DNA from: DATJOJ01 sp035507035
GTDB taxonomy: Bacteria > Acidobacteriota > Terriglobia > Terriglobales > Acidobacteriaceae
Assembly (NCBI GenBank): GCA_035507035.1
Contig: DATJOJ010000059.1
Span: forward strand, 1 to 64,000
DNA length: 64,000 nucleotides
Direction of reading: 5' to 3'
This document shows, in pieces, positions 34,372 to 45,300 of the stretch (positions are counted from its first letter, which is position 1; each line of letters starts with the position of its first letter). The position numbers were made by a program, and so were the translations under genes. The notes beneath the pieces are model-generated. The model worked only from the letters and a program-made list of their open reading frames with translations. It was not told the origin of the DNA and did no database searches.

Positions 34372-37089
34372 CTATCTCGCCATTTCCTGCATGAGCGCGA
34401 CCGGCGGAGACGATTGTTTTCTCTTTTTCTTGCGTCGCTTGGGAGATTCCCCGCTCTGCTGCAATAGTTTGGTGACCAGTCCGGTCCAACCAGTCTGGTG
34501 CGCCGCCCCTAGGCCGATGCCGCTGTCCCCGTGAAAATATTCGTGAAAAAGCAGAAGATCGCGCCAGTGTGGGTCGGACTGAAGTTTTTCCTGGTGGCCA
34601 AAAGCGGGACGCTTGCCATCCTCATCCCGCAAGAAGATCCCTGTCAATCGCCGTGACAATTCGGCGGCGACGTCCCACAGAGTCAGCATACGGCCAGAGC
34701 CTGTAGGAAATTCCACGGTGAAATCATCCCCCAGGTAGTAATGAAATTTCTGCAGAGATTCAATCAGCAGATAATTCATGGGAAACCAAACCGGTCCGCG
34801 CCAATTCGAATTCCCGCCAAATAAGCCACTGCTGGACTCCGCCGGTTCATACGCGACGCGGTATTCCATGCCGTTCAGCGAAAGCACATAAGGATGGTCG
34901 CGGTGATACTGCGATAACGCTCGAATGCCGTAGGGCGAAAGGAACTCTTGCTCGTGCAACATGGTCTGCAAAACGCGCCGCAACTGATCTGCGCCGACAA
35001 TCGAGAGCAAGCGTCGCTCCTGGGCACCTTTGGTGCGCATGCAGGCCACATTGTTGGTCAGATCCGGACGATTGTCGATAAACCACTCCAGCCGCCGCTT
35101 GAAGCCGGGCAAGCGGTCCAGCACTTCCGGTTCGAGCGTCTCCACGGCAAACAGCGGAATCAAGCCAACGATGGAACGAATCCGCATTGGATACTTGCTG
35201 CCGTCGGGAAAGCGCAGGACGTCATAGAAGAAACCGTCGGTCTCATCCCACAAACCCATGCCGTCGTTGCCGCGATGATTCATGGCGCGAGCGATGTAAA
35301 TGAAATGCTCCCAAAACTTGCTGGCTACATCTTCGTAAGTCGGATCTTCTCGGGCTAATTCCATTGCGATAGCAAGCAAGTTCAGAGTGTAGAGTGCCAT
35401 CCAACTCGTGCCATCCGACTGCTCAATATAGCCGCCGGTCGGAAGCGGAGCGCTGCGATCGAACACCCCAATGTTGTCTAGCCCCAGGAATCCTCCCTGG
35501 AAGATGTTCATGCCTTCGGTGTCCTTACGGTTCACCCACCAGGTAAAATTCAGCAACAACTTGTGAAACACGCGTTCCAGGAATGCACGATCCCCCTTGC
35601 CATTCCTCTTCTTGTCAATTTTGTAGACGCGCCAGGACGCCCAGGCGTGAACCGGAGGGTTCACATCGCTAAAGGACCACTCATAAGCCGGAAGCTGACC
35701 ATTCGGGTGCATGTACCACTCGCGCAACAAAAGAACAAGTTGCTCTTTGGCAAAATCGGCATCGACAAGGGCCAGAGGGACACAATGAAATGCCAAGTCC
35801 CAAGCGGCATACCAGGGGTATTCCCACTTGTCGGGCATGGAAATGACGTCGGCGTTGTAAACGTGCGTCCATTCCGTGTTTCGGCCCTTGAGGCGATCTG
35901 GTGGTGGCGCTGGGTTTCCGGGATCGCCCTCCAGCCACTGGCGGATTACATAGTGATAAAACTGCTTCGACCACAACATGCCGGCAAAGCCTTGCCGCAT
36001 CACATTCTGCGCGTCCGGCGAAAGGTGTTGTGGAATAATGGTTGCATAAAAATCCTTACACTCGCGCAGCCTCGTGGCGAAAAGCTGATCGAATCCTTGA
36101 AAGGCATCGCTTGTCGCAACGACGGTAAAGTTGTTCGTCAGCCGCAGTTGAATTGTGGCGGATTGACCGGCGCCAATTTCAAGTTTGTAATGGGCAGCGG
36201 CCTTGGTACCGCGCGATTCCGGATTCACCGCTCTGATGTCGCCATGAACGATGTAGTCGTTAATGCCATCTTTGACGTAGGGCGAATCATTTTCCGCCCC
36301 GAACAGCCGTTTTCGGTTGGTTTCGTTTTCGGTGAAAAGAATCTCTGGGGATCCCTGACATATGAGCCATCGCTCCCCGGATTCTGGATGCTTCAATTCA
36401 ACCTGCGGATCGTTTCCCCTGCGACGGAGTTGCGCTTCCGGGCGCGGCTCTCCGGTATTCCAGGACCAGGTGTTGCGAAACCAGATTGTGGGCAGAAGCC
36501 TTAGGGGCGCGGGGTCCGGACCTCGATTTTCTACCGTGATTCTGATGAAAATGTCTTCGACGTCCGCCTTCGCATATTCGACAAATACATCGAAATAACG
36601 ATCATCCTTGAAGACGCCGGTATCGAGGAGCTCATATTCCGGTTGATCTTTGCGGCGTTTGCGGTTTTCTTCAAGCAGTTCTTCATAAGGAAATACCGCC
36701 TGCGGATACTTGTACAGATACTTCATGTAGGAGTGGGTCGGGGTGCTGTCGAGGTAGAAGTAGCATTCTTTGACATCCTCACCATGGTTCCCCTCCGTGC
36801 CACTTACTCCGAAAAGACGCTCTTTCAGGATGGCATCGCGCTCGTTCCACAGGGCCAACGCAAAACAAATCATCTGATGGCGGTCACAAATGCCGGCAAT
36901 GCCGTCTTCCGACCAGCGATAGACTCGGGACCGCGCATGATCATGAGGAAAAAATCCCCACGCGTCGCCATTCGGGCTGTAGTCCTCGCGAACCGTACCC
37001 CAGGCCCTTTCACTTAGATAGGGCCCCCAACGTTTCCAGTGCTTGATTCGATCTCGGGATTCGGCAAGTCGTATCTCTTCGCTGGTCAT
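34372..37089 (-). CDS. GH63/MGH1-like glucosidase
   Basis: A protein of 905 residues without signal peptide, so cytosolic. The N-terminal third is a beta-sandwich (AWGTVREDYSPNGDAWGFFP), and the C-terminal part an (alpha/alpha)6 barrel with EWTHVYNADVISMPDKWEYP, WYAAWDLAFHCVPLALVD, GGYIEQSDGTSWMALYTLNL and NSNWRGPVWFPMNYLLIE. The W-D-x-A and N-W-R-G-P-V-W-F elements are typical of GH63/mannosylglycerate-hydrolase-like enzymes that cleave alpha-glucosides. The exact substrate cannot be deduced. It has a basic tail (KRRKKKRKQ) near the C-terminus. No trehalose or glycogen gene adjoins it. Confidence 0.9.
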   Translation of the reverse strand: MTSEEIRLAESRDRIKHWKRWGPYLSERAWGTVREDYSPNGDAWGFFPHDHARSRVYRWSEDGIAGICDRHQMICFALALWNERDAILKERLFGVSGTEGNHGEDVKECYFYLDSTPTHSYMKYLYKYPQAVFPYEELLEENRKRRKDQPEYELLDTGVFKDDRYFDVFVEYAKADVEDIFIRITVENRGPDPAPLRLLPTIWFRNTWSWNTGEPRPEAQLRRRGNDPQVELKHPESGERWLICQGSPEILFTENETNRKRLFGAENDSPYVKDGINDYIVHGDIRAVNPESRGTKAAAHYKLEIGAGQSATIQLRLTNNFTVVATSDAFQGFDQLFATRLRECKDFYATIIPQHLSPDAQNVMRQGFAGMLWSKQFYHYVIRQWLEGDPGNPAPPPDRLKGRNTEWTHVYNADVISMPDKWEYPWYAAWDLAFHCVPLALVDADFAKEQLVLLLREWYMHPNGQLPAYEWSFSDVNPPVHAWASWRVYKIDKKRNGKGDRAFLERVFHKLLLNFTWWVNRKDTEGMNIFQGGFLGLDNIGVFDRSAPLPTGGYIEQSDGTSWMALYTLNLLAIAMELAREDPTYEDVASKFWEHFIYIARAMNHRGNDGMGLWDETDGFFYDVLRFPDGSKYPMRIRSIVGLIPLFAVETLEPEVLDRLPGFKRRLEWFIDNRPDLTNNVACMRTKGAQERRLLSIVGADQLRRVLQTMLHEQEFLSPYGIRALSQYHRDHPYVLSLNGMEYRVAYEPAESSSGLFGGNSNWRGPVWFPMNYLLIESLQKFHYYLGDDFTVEFPTGSGRMLTLWDVAAELSRRLTGIFLRDEDGKRPAFGHQEKLQSDPHWRDLLLFHEYFHGDSGIGLGAAHQTGWTGLVTKLLQQSGESPKRRKKKRKQSSPPVALMQEMAR

Positions 37090-37166
37090 GGCAACACAAA
37101 ACCACTTATCAAGACAGTGTTCCTCTGATCTGTAGGACCGTCACTTCGGCGAGTCTGCGGACAATC

Positions 37167-38888
37167 TTACCATTCGCGACGGCAGGCCAAGGTTACCTCG
37201 GTGTTGTGAAAGTTGACTTGAGATTTGGTTACTAGCGGCTCCGGCTCAGCCGATCCATCGGCTCGCGGATCCGAAGCCCCATAATTCACTTTCGCCTTGG
37301 AATCGTGCAGCACGGCTTGGCCTCGTCCCATCGCCGTCGAATACTCCCGCTCAACCTCGAACTCGTGCCCCATCGCGCTAAGCTTTTTCAGAACCTCCGG
37401 CTTCACGCGCGATTCGATCACAACATTACAGCCGCGCTTCGGGCTAACGGTAAATCGCGCCGCATCGAGCGCAGCCTGAATGTTCATCCCATAATCCACC
37501 ACATTTGAGACAAATTGCGCATGTGCCACTGGCTGATTCGGTCCCCCCATGATTCCGAAGCCGATGTGAACGTCGCCGCGCTCCATGAATGCCGGAATAA
37601 TCGTGTGAAAAGGCCGCTTCCTGGGCGCTAGCACGTTCGGCGATGACGGATCGAGCGAGAACAATGCCCCACGGCTTTGCAAAACGAATCCCATGCCGCG
37701 CACCGTGATGCCCGATCCAAACGCATCGTAATTGCTTTGAATCAGCGAAACGATGTTCCCTTCACGATCCACCACAGAAAGATATGTCGTATCGCTGCCC
37801 GGCGGATTCCCTGCCGCAACTTCGCAATTCGCACGGTCGGGATTGATCAACACCGCACGCTGTTTCGCATATTCCTTCGACAAAATTCCCTTCACGGGAA
37901 CCCTGGCAAATCGTGGATCGGCGTTGTAACGATACAAATCCGCGTACGCCAGCTTCATGGCTTCGATTTTCTTGTGAAGTTCCGCTACGCTCGACGGACC
38001 ATCCGGCGACGCTGGCGAAGCCTCCATGATGTTCAGCATCTCCAGCGCAGCCATGCCCTGACCATTCGGCGGAAGTTCGTAGATCGTCCAGCCGCGATAC
38101 GTGGTCGAAATCGGATCGACCCACTCAGGAGAGAATTGCGCGAGATCATCGGCCGACATCGTTCCCCCCAGCGATTGCGAGGTGCTCAGAATCGCTTTTG
38201 CAATCTCGCCCTTGTAGAACGCACCCGGCCCATCCTGCGCCACTACGCTCAAAGCCTTCGCCAAATCCGGGTTGCGGAAAATTTGTCCAACTTCTGGAGC
38301 TCTACCATTGGGAAGAAATACGCGGCGGCTTTCCGGATCGCCGGCAATCCAGTCGGCCGAAGTTTGCCAATATGCCTGAATGACCTCAGGAACTGCATAT
38401 CCCTGGCCGGCATAAAAAATTGCCGGCTGAAACAGATCTTTCCAGGGCAAGCGTCCAAATCGCGCATGCAGCGCGCTCCATCCCGCCACCGCTCCCGGCA
38501 CCGTCACCGTATCGATGCCCGACTCGGGCATCGAACTGGCGCCCTTCGCCCTCAAGTGTTCGACGGTCAGCCCTTGCGGAGCCCAACCACTCGCATTCAA
38601 GCCATACAGCTTGCCGGTTTTCGCTTCCCAATAAATCGCGAACAGATCGCCGCCCATGCCGTTCATCATTGGTTCGGCGACACCGAGCACCGCATTCGCC
38701 GCGATAGCCGCGTCGACCGCAGAACCGCCCTTTGCCAGCACCTGCGCTCCGGCAACCGACGCCTGCACATAGCTTGTCGCTACAATTCCTTCGCGTGTAA
38801 TCACCATCGATCGCCCATGCGAACGGTCCTGCGCAAAGGCCGACCGATAAACCATGCCAACGATCAACACCATCAAGAGAAAACGCAT
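37167..38888 (-). CDS. ggt: Gamma-glutamyltransferase, secreted
   Basis: A protein of 573 residues from ATG 38888, which begins the signal peptide RFLLMVLIVGMVYRSAFAQ; the frame is open 35 codons further but without signal. The family landmarks are GGSAVDAAIAANAVLGVAEP and GGDLFAIYW in the large subunit, and the autocatalytic site SDTTYLSVVD, whose first Thr (T367) becomes the nucleophile of the small subunit after self-cleavage. FGIMGGPNQPVAHAQF is the C-terminal oxyanion region. It should hydrolyse or transfer the gamma-glutamyl group of glutathione in the periplasm. The gene stands alone. Confidence 0.93.
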   Translation of the reverse strand: MRFLLMVLIVGMVYRSAFAQDRSHGRSMVITREGIVATSYVQASVAGAQVLAKGGSAVDAAIAANAVLGVAEPMMNGMGGDLFAIYWEAKTGKLYGLNASGWAPQGLTVEHLRAKGASSMPESGIDTVTVPGAVAGWSALHARFGRLPWKDLFQPAIFYAGQGYAVPEVIQAYWQTSADWIAGDPESRRVFLPNGRAPEVGQIFRNPDLAKALSVVAQDGPGAFYKGEIAKAILSTSQSLGGTMSADDLAQFSPEWVDPISTTYRGWTIYELPPNGQGMAALEMLNIMEASPASPDGPSSVAELHKKIEAMKLAYADLYRYNADPRFARVPVKGILSKEYAKQRAVLINPDRANCEVAAGNPPGSDTTYLSVVDREGNIVSLIQSNYDAFGSGITVRGMGFVLQSRGALFSLDPSSPNVLAPRKRPFHTIIPAFMERGDVHIGFGIMGGPNQPVAHAQFVSNVVDYGMNIQAALDAARFTVSPKRGCNVVIESRVKPEVLKKLSAMGHEFEVEREYSTAMGRGQAVLHDSKAKVNYGASDPRADGSAEPEPLVTKSQVNFHNTEVTLACRREW

Positions 38889-39102
38889 AGTCTTAATCTC
38901 AACGACGGTCGAATTCTGCGGTTGCCGCACCGAGTCTGTCAAGAACAACCGTTTTGCGCGAACCGTCTGAAACCTATACGCCGCCACAGGCATCTGTACA
39001 AGCGCATTCTGGATCGAACTAAGAATTCTTCCGGCGCGGCTGCGATGCCGCGCTTTCTGTTAATCTGTGCCACTTAAGCGATGGGGTTCGCAAAGGGTTT
39101 GA

Positions 39103-40665
39103 ATGGCGGCTGAGCCGGCACAAGCGAGTAAAAATCCGTGGCTGATCGCAGTTTCCGTCATGCTGGCGACGTTCATGGAGGTGCTCGATACTTCCATCGC
39201 CGCCGTCGCCCTGCCCTATATCGCGGGCAGTCTTTCCGCCACCAATGATGAAGCCACCTGGGTCTTGACCAGCTATCTGGTTGCCAATGCCATCGTTCTT
39301 CCTGCCAGCAGTTGGTTCTCTCTGAAGTTTGGGCGCAAGCGCTTTCTCATCACTTGCATCATCATTTTTACGATTTCGTCTTTCATGTGCGGTGCGGCCA
39401 CCAGTCTCGCACTCATCCTGATTGCGCGCGCCGTGCAAGGCGCGGGCGGCGGCGCGCTCCAACCACTCTCCCAGGCGATTCTGCTCGAAAGTTTCCCTGC
39501 CGATAAACGCGGCCTGGGCATGGCAGTCTTTGCCTTGGGCGTTGTCGTCGCTCCGGTGCTTGGACCGACTCTCGGCGGTTGGCTGACCGACACCTACACT
39601 TGGCGCTGGGCGTTTTACATCAACATCCCCATCGGAATCTTTGCCATCATCATGATCTCGCGCTTCGTCGAGGATCCTCCCTACATCAAAAACGCGAAGC
39701 CAGGAAAACTCGATGGCATTGGCTTAGGCCTTTTGGCCATCTGGCTGGCGTGCCTGCAAATTATCCTCGACAAAGGACAGGAAGACGACTGGTTTGGCGC
39801 TACCTGGATTCGCTGGGCCACGGTCGCGCTGGTTGTCGCGTTGGTGCTGTTTCTCGTTCGCGAGTTCCGTCACAAAAAACCGCTGGTCGATCTGCGCGTG
39901 TTTCGCCATCGCAATTTTGCGCTCGGCTGTATCCTGATCGGACTTTTCGGCGCCGCCATTTATGGCCTGGTTACGCTCCTCCCGCTGTTCTATCAAGAAT
40001 TGATGGGGTATACGGCGTTCGCGGCCGGCTGGGCGGTCAGTCCACGTGGCATCGGAGCAATCCTGGCCATGCCGATCATCGGCATCCTCACCGCGAGGAT
40101 GGACAACCGTTGGCTCATTGCCGTCGGATTTCTATTATTCGGCATCAGTAGCTTGTGGTTCGGCCAAGCCAATCTTGCCATTTCGCAATGGACGTTTCTC
40201 TGGGCCATCCTCATCAGCGGATTCGGTTCCGGCTGCATCTTCGTCCCGCTTTCCACCACCTCCGTTGCCGGATTGCCCAACGAAGAGATTGGCAACGCCA
40301 CTGGCCTATACAACTTGCTGCGCAACATTGGCGGCAGCATCGGCATCGCCGTAGTCAATACCATGGTCATCCGGCGCGCGCAGTTACATCGCACCGAACT
40401 CTCCCATTCGCTCAGCCCCGGCAATCCTGTTCTCCAAAACCACCTCCAGGGATTGCAGCATTACTTAATGTCGCAGGGATCCTCCGCCGTATCCGCCATG
40501 GATCGGGCCGTGGCTCTGACCGACCGCACGCTGGCCGCGCAAGCCACGCTCTGGTCCTACGTCGACGATTTTCGCTACATGGCGTTGGTCTGCTTTCTCT
40601 GCATCCCTGTCACCTTTCTGCTCAAGAAAGCCGTAGGCAAACGCGGCATCAGCGCCGGCCACTAG
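39103..40665 (+). CDS. DHA2-family (EmrB/QacA-type) multidrug exporter
   Basis: A protein of 520 residues with about 14 membrane helices. It carries the EmrB opening (VMLATFMEVLDTSIAAVALP), motif A-like KFGRKRFLITCI, motif C-like GVVVAPVLGPTLGGWLTDTY, and the C-terminal SAVSAMDRAVALTDRTLAAQ loop before the last helix, typical of EmrB. It exports toxic compounds using the proton gradient. No EmrA-type adaptor or repressor gene adjoins it, so it may work without an outer-membrane partner. AAGGG lies 5 bases before the ATG. Confidence 0.93.
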   Translation: MAAEPAQASKNPWLIAVSVMLATFMEVLDTSIAAVALPYIAGSLSATNDEATWVLTSYLVANAIVLPASSWFSLKFGRKRFLITCIIIFTISSFMCGAATSLALILIARAVQGAGGGALQPLSQAILLESFPADKRGLGMAVFALGVVVAPVLGPTLGGWLTDTYTWRWAFYINIPIGIFAIIMISRFVEDPPYIKNAKPGKLDGIGLGLLAIWLACLQIILDKGQEDDWFGATWIRWATVALVVALVLFLVREFRHKKPLVDLRVFRHRNFALGCILIGLFGAAIYGLVTLLPLFYQELMGYTAFAAGWAVSPRGIGAILAMPIIGILTARMDNRWLIAVGFLLFGISSLWFGQANLAISQWTFLWAILISGFGSGCIFVPLSTTSVAGLPNEEIGNATGLYNLLRNIGGSIGIAVVNTMVIRRAQLHRTELSHSLSPGNPVLQNHLQGLQHYLMSQGSSAVSAMDRAVALTDRTLAAQATLWSYVDDFRYMALVCFLCIPVTFLLKKAVGKRGISAGH

Positions 40666-40729
40666 TAACTTTTCGTTACAATCGGCACGGAACCTATTTC
40701 GCGTTTACGATGGAACAAGGAACTTTTTG

Positions 40730-41722
40730 ATGAAAGCCGCCGTTCTCTCTTCCCCGAATCCGATCGCCAAGCGTCCGCTGCAAATCATCGACGTCCCCAA
40801 ACCAAATCTCATTCCTGGCCATGTGTTGCTCAAGGTCCGTGCCTGCGGAGTTTGCCGCACGGACCTGCACATTGTCGAGGGTGAGTTGCCGGTTCGCCGC
40901 GAGCGCTTGATTCCCGGCCATCAGATTGTGGGCGAGATCGTCGACGGAGCTACTAACGAGCTTCCCGTTCACGCGCGCGTCGGCGTTTCCTGGATTGGCG
41001 GCATCGACGGCACCTGCTGGTACTGTCAACATCGAATGGAAAATCTCTGCGACTCGCCGACATTCACCGGTTATACGGTCAATGGCGGCTACGCAGAATT
41101 TGCGTTAGCACGGGCAGATTTCGTTTTTCCCCTTCCTGAGGCCCTCGACGACCTTCACGCCGCACCGTTGCTGTGCGCCGGAATTATTGGCTTCCGCAGC
41201 CTGCGAGTTGCCGGAGTCGAACCCGGCGAGCGAGTCGGATTATTCGGCTTCGGGGCCTCGGCTCATCTTGCCATTGCAGTTTTGCAATCGTGGAAGTGCA
41301 AAGTTTACGTATCAACGCGCGGCGAGTCCCATCGCAAGCTGGCTGCTTCTCTCGGCGCTGATTGGGTCGGCGGCGAAACCGACAAGCCGCCGGTCGAACT
41401 CGATCGCGCCGTCACCTTCGCGCCCAGCGGCGATGTCGTCATCGCTGCACTTTCCAGCCTGCGCAAAGCGGGAGTGGTCGCCATAAACGCCATTCACCTC
41501 GACCGCATCCCCCAATTCGACTACGACCGCTTGCTCTGGGGAGAACGTCAGCTTCGTAGCGTGGCCAACATGACGCGCGAAGATGCGCGGCACTTTCTGC
41601 ACGTGGCTTCTGAAATCGGCCTGCATCCCAAGGTGACCAAATTTTCGCTGGATCAGGCAAATGAGGCCTTGCTGGCAGTGAAGAGCGACTCCATCGACGG
41701 CGCCGCTGCGATCATTCCTTAA
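40730..41722 (+). CDS. Zinc-dependent alcohol dehydrogenase
   Basis: A protein of 330 residues in the medium-chain dehydrogenase family. The catalytic-zinc motifs are CGVCRTDLHIVEG and PGHQIVGEIVD. In the structural-zinc loop (IDGTCWYCQHRMENLCD) the first of the four Cys is an Asp, leaving three Cys plus Asp. GYAEFALARADF and the NAD-binding GLFGFGASAHLAIAVLQ (a GFG-ASAH variant) follow. It oxidises primary alcohols or reduces aldehydes; substrate unknown. I use ATG 40730, with AAGGA 9 bases before it, not the preceding TTG. A hairpin lies 28 bases after the stop. Confidence 0.9.
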   Translation: MKAAVLSSPNPIAKRPLQIIDVPKPNLIPGHVLLKVRACGVCRTDLHIVEGELPVRRERLIPGHQIVGEIVDGATNELPVHARVGVSWIGGIDGTCWYCQHRMENLCDSPTFTGYTVNGGYAEFALARADFVFPLPEALDDLHAAPLLCAGIIGFRSLRVAGVEPGERVGLFGFGASAHLAIAVLQSWKCKVYVSTRGESHRKLAASLGADWVGGETDKPPVELDRAVTFAPSGDVVIAALSSLRKAGVVAINAIHLDRIPQFDYDRLLWGERQLRSVANMTREDARHFLHVASEIGLHPKVTKFSLDQANEALLAVKSDSIDGAAAIIP

Positions 41723-41749
41723 AGCCCAAAGTTCTCCACAAAAACTTAA

Positions 41750-41785
41750 AGGCGCCCCAGACTCGGTTTGAGTCGCAGGACGCCT
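41750..41785 (+). terminator. Stem-loop after the alcohol dehydrogenase gene
   Basis: AGGCG (41750-41754) pairs with CGCCT (41781-41785), and GACTC (41760-41764) with GAGTC (41770-41774) around the loop GGTTT; CC/GG pairs lie between. No T-run follows, so it may be a non-canonical terminator or an mRNA 3' structure. Confidence 0.4.
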
Positions 41786-41936
41786 GAACAGCCCTCCCCC
41801 AGAACTGCTCAATTAGCAATGTAATTCCGCAACCCAAAATCGTAAATGGCACCGCCGGGCTATCGCCTCCACCAAAGTGCTAATCAGGCTTCGCCCATTG
41901 ATCCTTGATGCCCCAAAACGTCCTTCGCGACTCTGG

Positions 41937-41942
41937 TACAGT
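41937..41942 (+). promoter_or_regulatory. Candidate -10 box, leaderless arrangement
   Basis: TACAGT lies exactly six bases before the ATG at 41949, the same geometry as TACAAT before thiO. No Shine-Dalgarno is present; no -35 at standard distance. Confidence 0.35.
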
Positions 41943-41948
41943 TTCGGA

Positions 41949-42203
41949 ATGGACGAACAGGCTCTTAAGTCACACTTGCGGACGATTTATGACCAGCTTC
42001 GGAATCAGCAGGAATTGATTGGCCGACTGTGGGCAAGTCAGAAAGAGATGCTGGAGGCATTGCAATCCGAACTGCCCGAGTTTGAGGGAACCTTCGAGCT
42101 AGAGAAACGAAGCGCTGACGTCGTTCAAGAGCAAAAAGAAAATGACCGCGTGCTTGAGCTGATTGACGCGCGAATTCGAGAGCTTTCGCAACGCCAGGAT
42201 TAG
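41949..42203 (+). CDS. Small coiled-coil protein, unknown
   Basis: A protein of 84 residues, strongly charged and helical throughout: LKSHLRTIYDQLRNQQELIG, SQKEMLEALQSELPEFEGTF, ENDRVLELIDARIRELSQRQ. The heptad-like spacing of Leu/Ile suggests a coiled coil that oligomerises. There is no membrane segment and no known domain. ATG 41949 was preferred over an upstream frame start because the coiled-coil begins there. The 6-base-spaced TACAGT box suggests a leaderless message. It lies upstream of the first Asp-box protein gene but with a separate start signal. Confidence 0.55.
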   Translation: MDEQALKSHLRTIYDQLRNQQELIGRLWASQKEMLEALQSELPEFEGTFELEKRSADVVQEQKENDRVLELIDARIRELSQRQD

Positions 42204-42315
42204 GTTTTCGTCAGATTTCGACCTGCGGTCCAGCCATCCGGCCAAACTCCATTCGTTTTTCTTCGTCAATTCATTTATGCTTTGCTGCGCGGCATTTTCC
42301 TCGAGGGGGGAAGCA

Positions 42316-45300
42316 TTGATTCGATTTAACAGCGCCATTAAGTGTGCTCTTCTGCTTTGCTCGTTCTCCGGTCTGTTCCTTGTTCAAGCCCAACAATATC
42401 CTCTCAGCACATATCAGGACTTGCATTGGCGAATGATCGGTCCATTCCGCGGCGGACGCGTCAAGGCTGCTGCGGGCGTGCCCTCGCAGCCCAACATCTT
42501 TTACATGGCCCAGGTCAACGGCGGTGTCTGGAAGTCTAACGACTTCGGGCGCACCTGGAATCCGATCTTCGATTCGCAGCCGACGCAATCCATCGGCTCC
42601 ATCGCCATCGCTCCCTCCGATCCCAACATCATTTATGCAGGCAGCGGCGAGGGTTTGCATCGCCCCGATCTTTCCGTAGGAAACGGCATCTACAAATCGA
42701 CCGACGCGGGAAAAACCTGGAGTCACCTCGGATTACAGGACGGCCAGCAGATTCCCGCTCTAGCCGTCGATCCGCGTGATCCGAATCGCGTGTTCGCGGC
42801 CGTTCTCGGACACCCTTATGGCCCGAACGAAGAGCGCGGCATCTATCGCTCGACCGATGGCGGCGTGACCTGGCAAAAAGTTTTGTCGAAAGATGAAAAC
42901 ACCGGCGGCTCGGATGTCGAAATCGATCCCGCCAATCCCGACGTGGTTTATGCCTGCATGTGGGAAAACCGTGAAGGCCCGTGGGAGGACAACAATCAAT
43001 TTCCCGGCACCGGCGGTGGCTTGTTCAAGTCCACCGACGGCGGCAACACCTGGAAGCAACTAACCAACGGCCTGCCGAAAAACATCGTGCAAGTCAACCT
43101 GGCGATTGCTCCCAGCGATCCTAAGCGTGTCTACATTTCGATCGGCACCACCGATCGCGGTTCCTACGGCTCCGGCGCAGGCCTCGGCGTTTACCGCTCT
43201 GATGACGCCGGTGAAAATTGGTATCAGGCAACCAAGGACGGCCGTCCGGCCATGCGCATCGGCGGCGGTGATTTGTCCGTGCTACGTGTCGATCCGAAGA
43301 ATCCCGACGTTCTGTACAGCGCCAGCATCGTCACCCACAAGTCGACCGACGGCGGAAAAACCTGGATGAGTTTCCGTGGTGCGCCCGGCGGCGACGATTA
43401 TCAGAATCTCTGGATCAATCCCAATGATCCCAACATTATTCTTCTGGTCAGCGACCAGGGCGCAATCGTCACCGTCAATGGCGGCCAGACCTGGGGCTCC
43501 TGGTACAACCAGCCGACGGCGCAGCTTTATCATGTCGGGGTCACCAACGAATTTCCTTATCGCGTATGCAGCGGCCAGCAGGAAAGCGGCTCGGTCTGCA
43601 TCTCCAGCCGCGGCAATTATGGCGAAGTCACCGAACGTGACTGGCAGCCGGTGGGTGTCATCGAGTACGGCTATGCCGCGCCCGACCCGCTCAATCCAGA
43701 TGTCGTCTATGGTGGCGGACGTACGGAAGTTTCGAAATTCCACTGGTCGACGACCCAGATTCAGAACGTCACGCCGATTCCGGTTCGTAGCAGCAAATAT
43801 CGTGCCGATCGCACCGAGCCGGTTCGCTTTTCGCCGGTTGATCCGCACATTCTTTACTACGCGACCAACATTTTGTTCAAAACCAGCGACGGCGGAAATT
43901 CCTGGCAGCCGATCAGCAAAGATCTCTCTCGCCCCGATCCCGGAGTTCCCGCCAGCATCGGTTCCCTGCTCTCCAAGAACCCGAACGCGGCCAAACAGCG
44001 CGGTGTGATCTACTCCCTTGCACCGTCATTCCATGACGTGAATACGCTCTGGGCGGGGACCGACGACGGCTGGATTTGGCGCACCCGCGACGGCGGCAAG
44101 AATTGGAACAACATCACTCCGCCGGAATTGACGCCCTGGAGCAAGGTCACCCAAATCGAAGCCTCACACTTCGACGAGAATTCGGCTTACGCTTCCGTCA
44201 GCCGCTTTCGTGTCGATGATCTTCGTCCCTACCTCTACCGCACGCATGATGGCGGCAAAACCTGGCAATCGATCACGAACGGCTTGCCCAATTCTCCCGT
44301 GGACACAGTCCGCGAAGATCCGCTTCGCAAAGGCATGCTGTTCGCGGGTACTGAAACCGCGGTCTGGGTTTCGTTTGATGACGGCGATCACTGGCAATCG
44401 CTGCAGCTGAATCTGCCGCATACTTCCATGCGCGATCTATGGATTCACGATGACGATCTGATCGTGGCGACCCACGGCCGCTCCTTCTGGATTCTCGATG
44501 ACATGAGCTTGCTCCGCCAGGTCAACGATTCCACCGCGAAATCCGATGCCCATCTTTTCAAACCGGCTCCAGCGTATCGCGTTCGCCGCAGCACCTATCC
44601 CGACACGCCGATTCCTCCAGATGAACCGATCGCCGAGAATCCTCCCGACGGTGCAATCATTGATTACTACCTCGGACAATCCGCATCCGGCCCGGTGACC
44701 ATTGAAATTCTCGATGCAAAAGGCAGCGTGGTGCGCCGCTATTCCAGCACCGACAAACTCGAACCAACCCGGGAGCAACTCGAAAAACAACTGATCCCGC
44801 TTTACTGGATCCGCATGCCAAAGCCGGTTCCTACCGACGCCGGCATGCATCGCTGGGTTTGGGACCTGCACTACGCGAAACCCGTGGCCACCGAGCACCA
44901 ATACCCGATCTCTGCCGTCCCTCACCGCACGCCACAAATACCACAGGGAGTACGAGCTCTGCCGGGACAGTATACGGTAAGACTCACAGTCAACGGCAAA
45001 ACTCAGACCGCACCTCTGGTCATCAAAATGGACCCGCGAGTGAAAACGCCAGCCGCGGGAATCCAGCAGATGTTCGCCCTGCAGATGCGGCTCAGTTCCC
45101 TGCTCACCAAGACCTCCGAAGCGGTGCTGCAATCTGGTTCAATTAAAGACCAACTCGACAAACTCTCAGACAAAGCCAGCGGCTCGACAGCCACAACATT
45201 GGCGGACTTCAAGAAAAAGCTGCAAGCGCTCAACGGCTCTGCCATGCCAACAACCGGTAAAGATGAAATTACTCTCAGTCGGGTGAACGGCGCTGCCAGC

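Noticed and set aside
37677..39077. Rightward frame of 466 codons opposite the gamma-glutamyltransferase
   Set aside because: Antisense of a gene with complete catalytic motifs; extremely Arg/His-rich, no domain.
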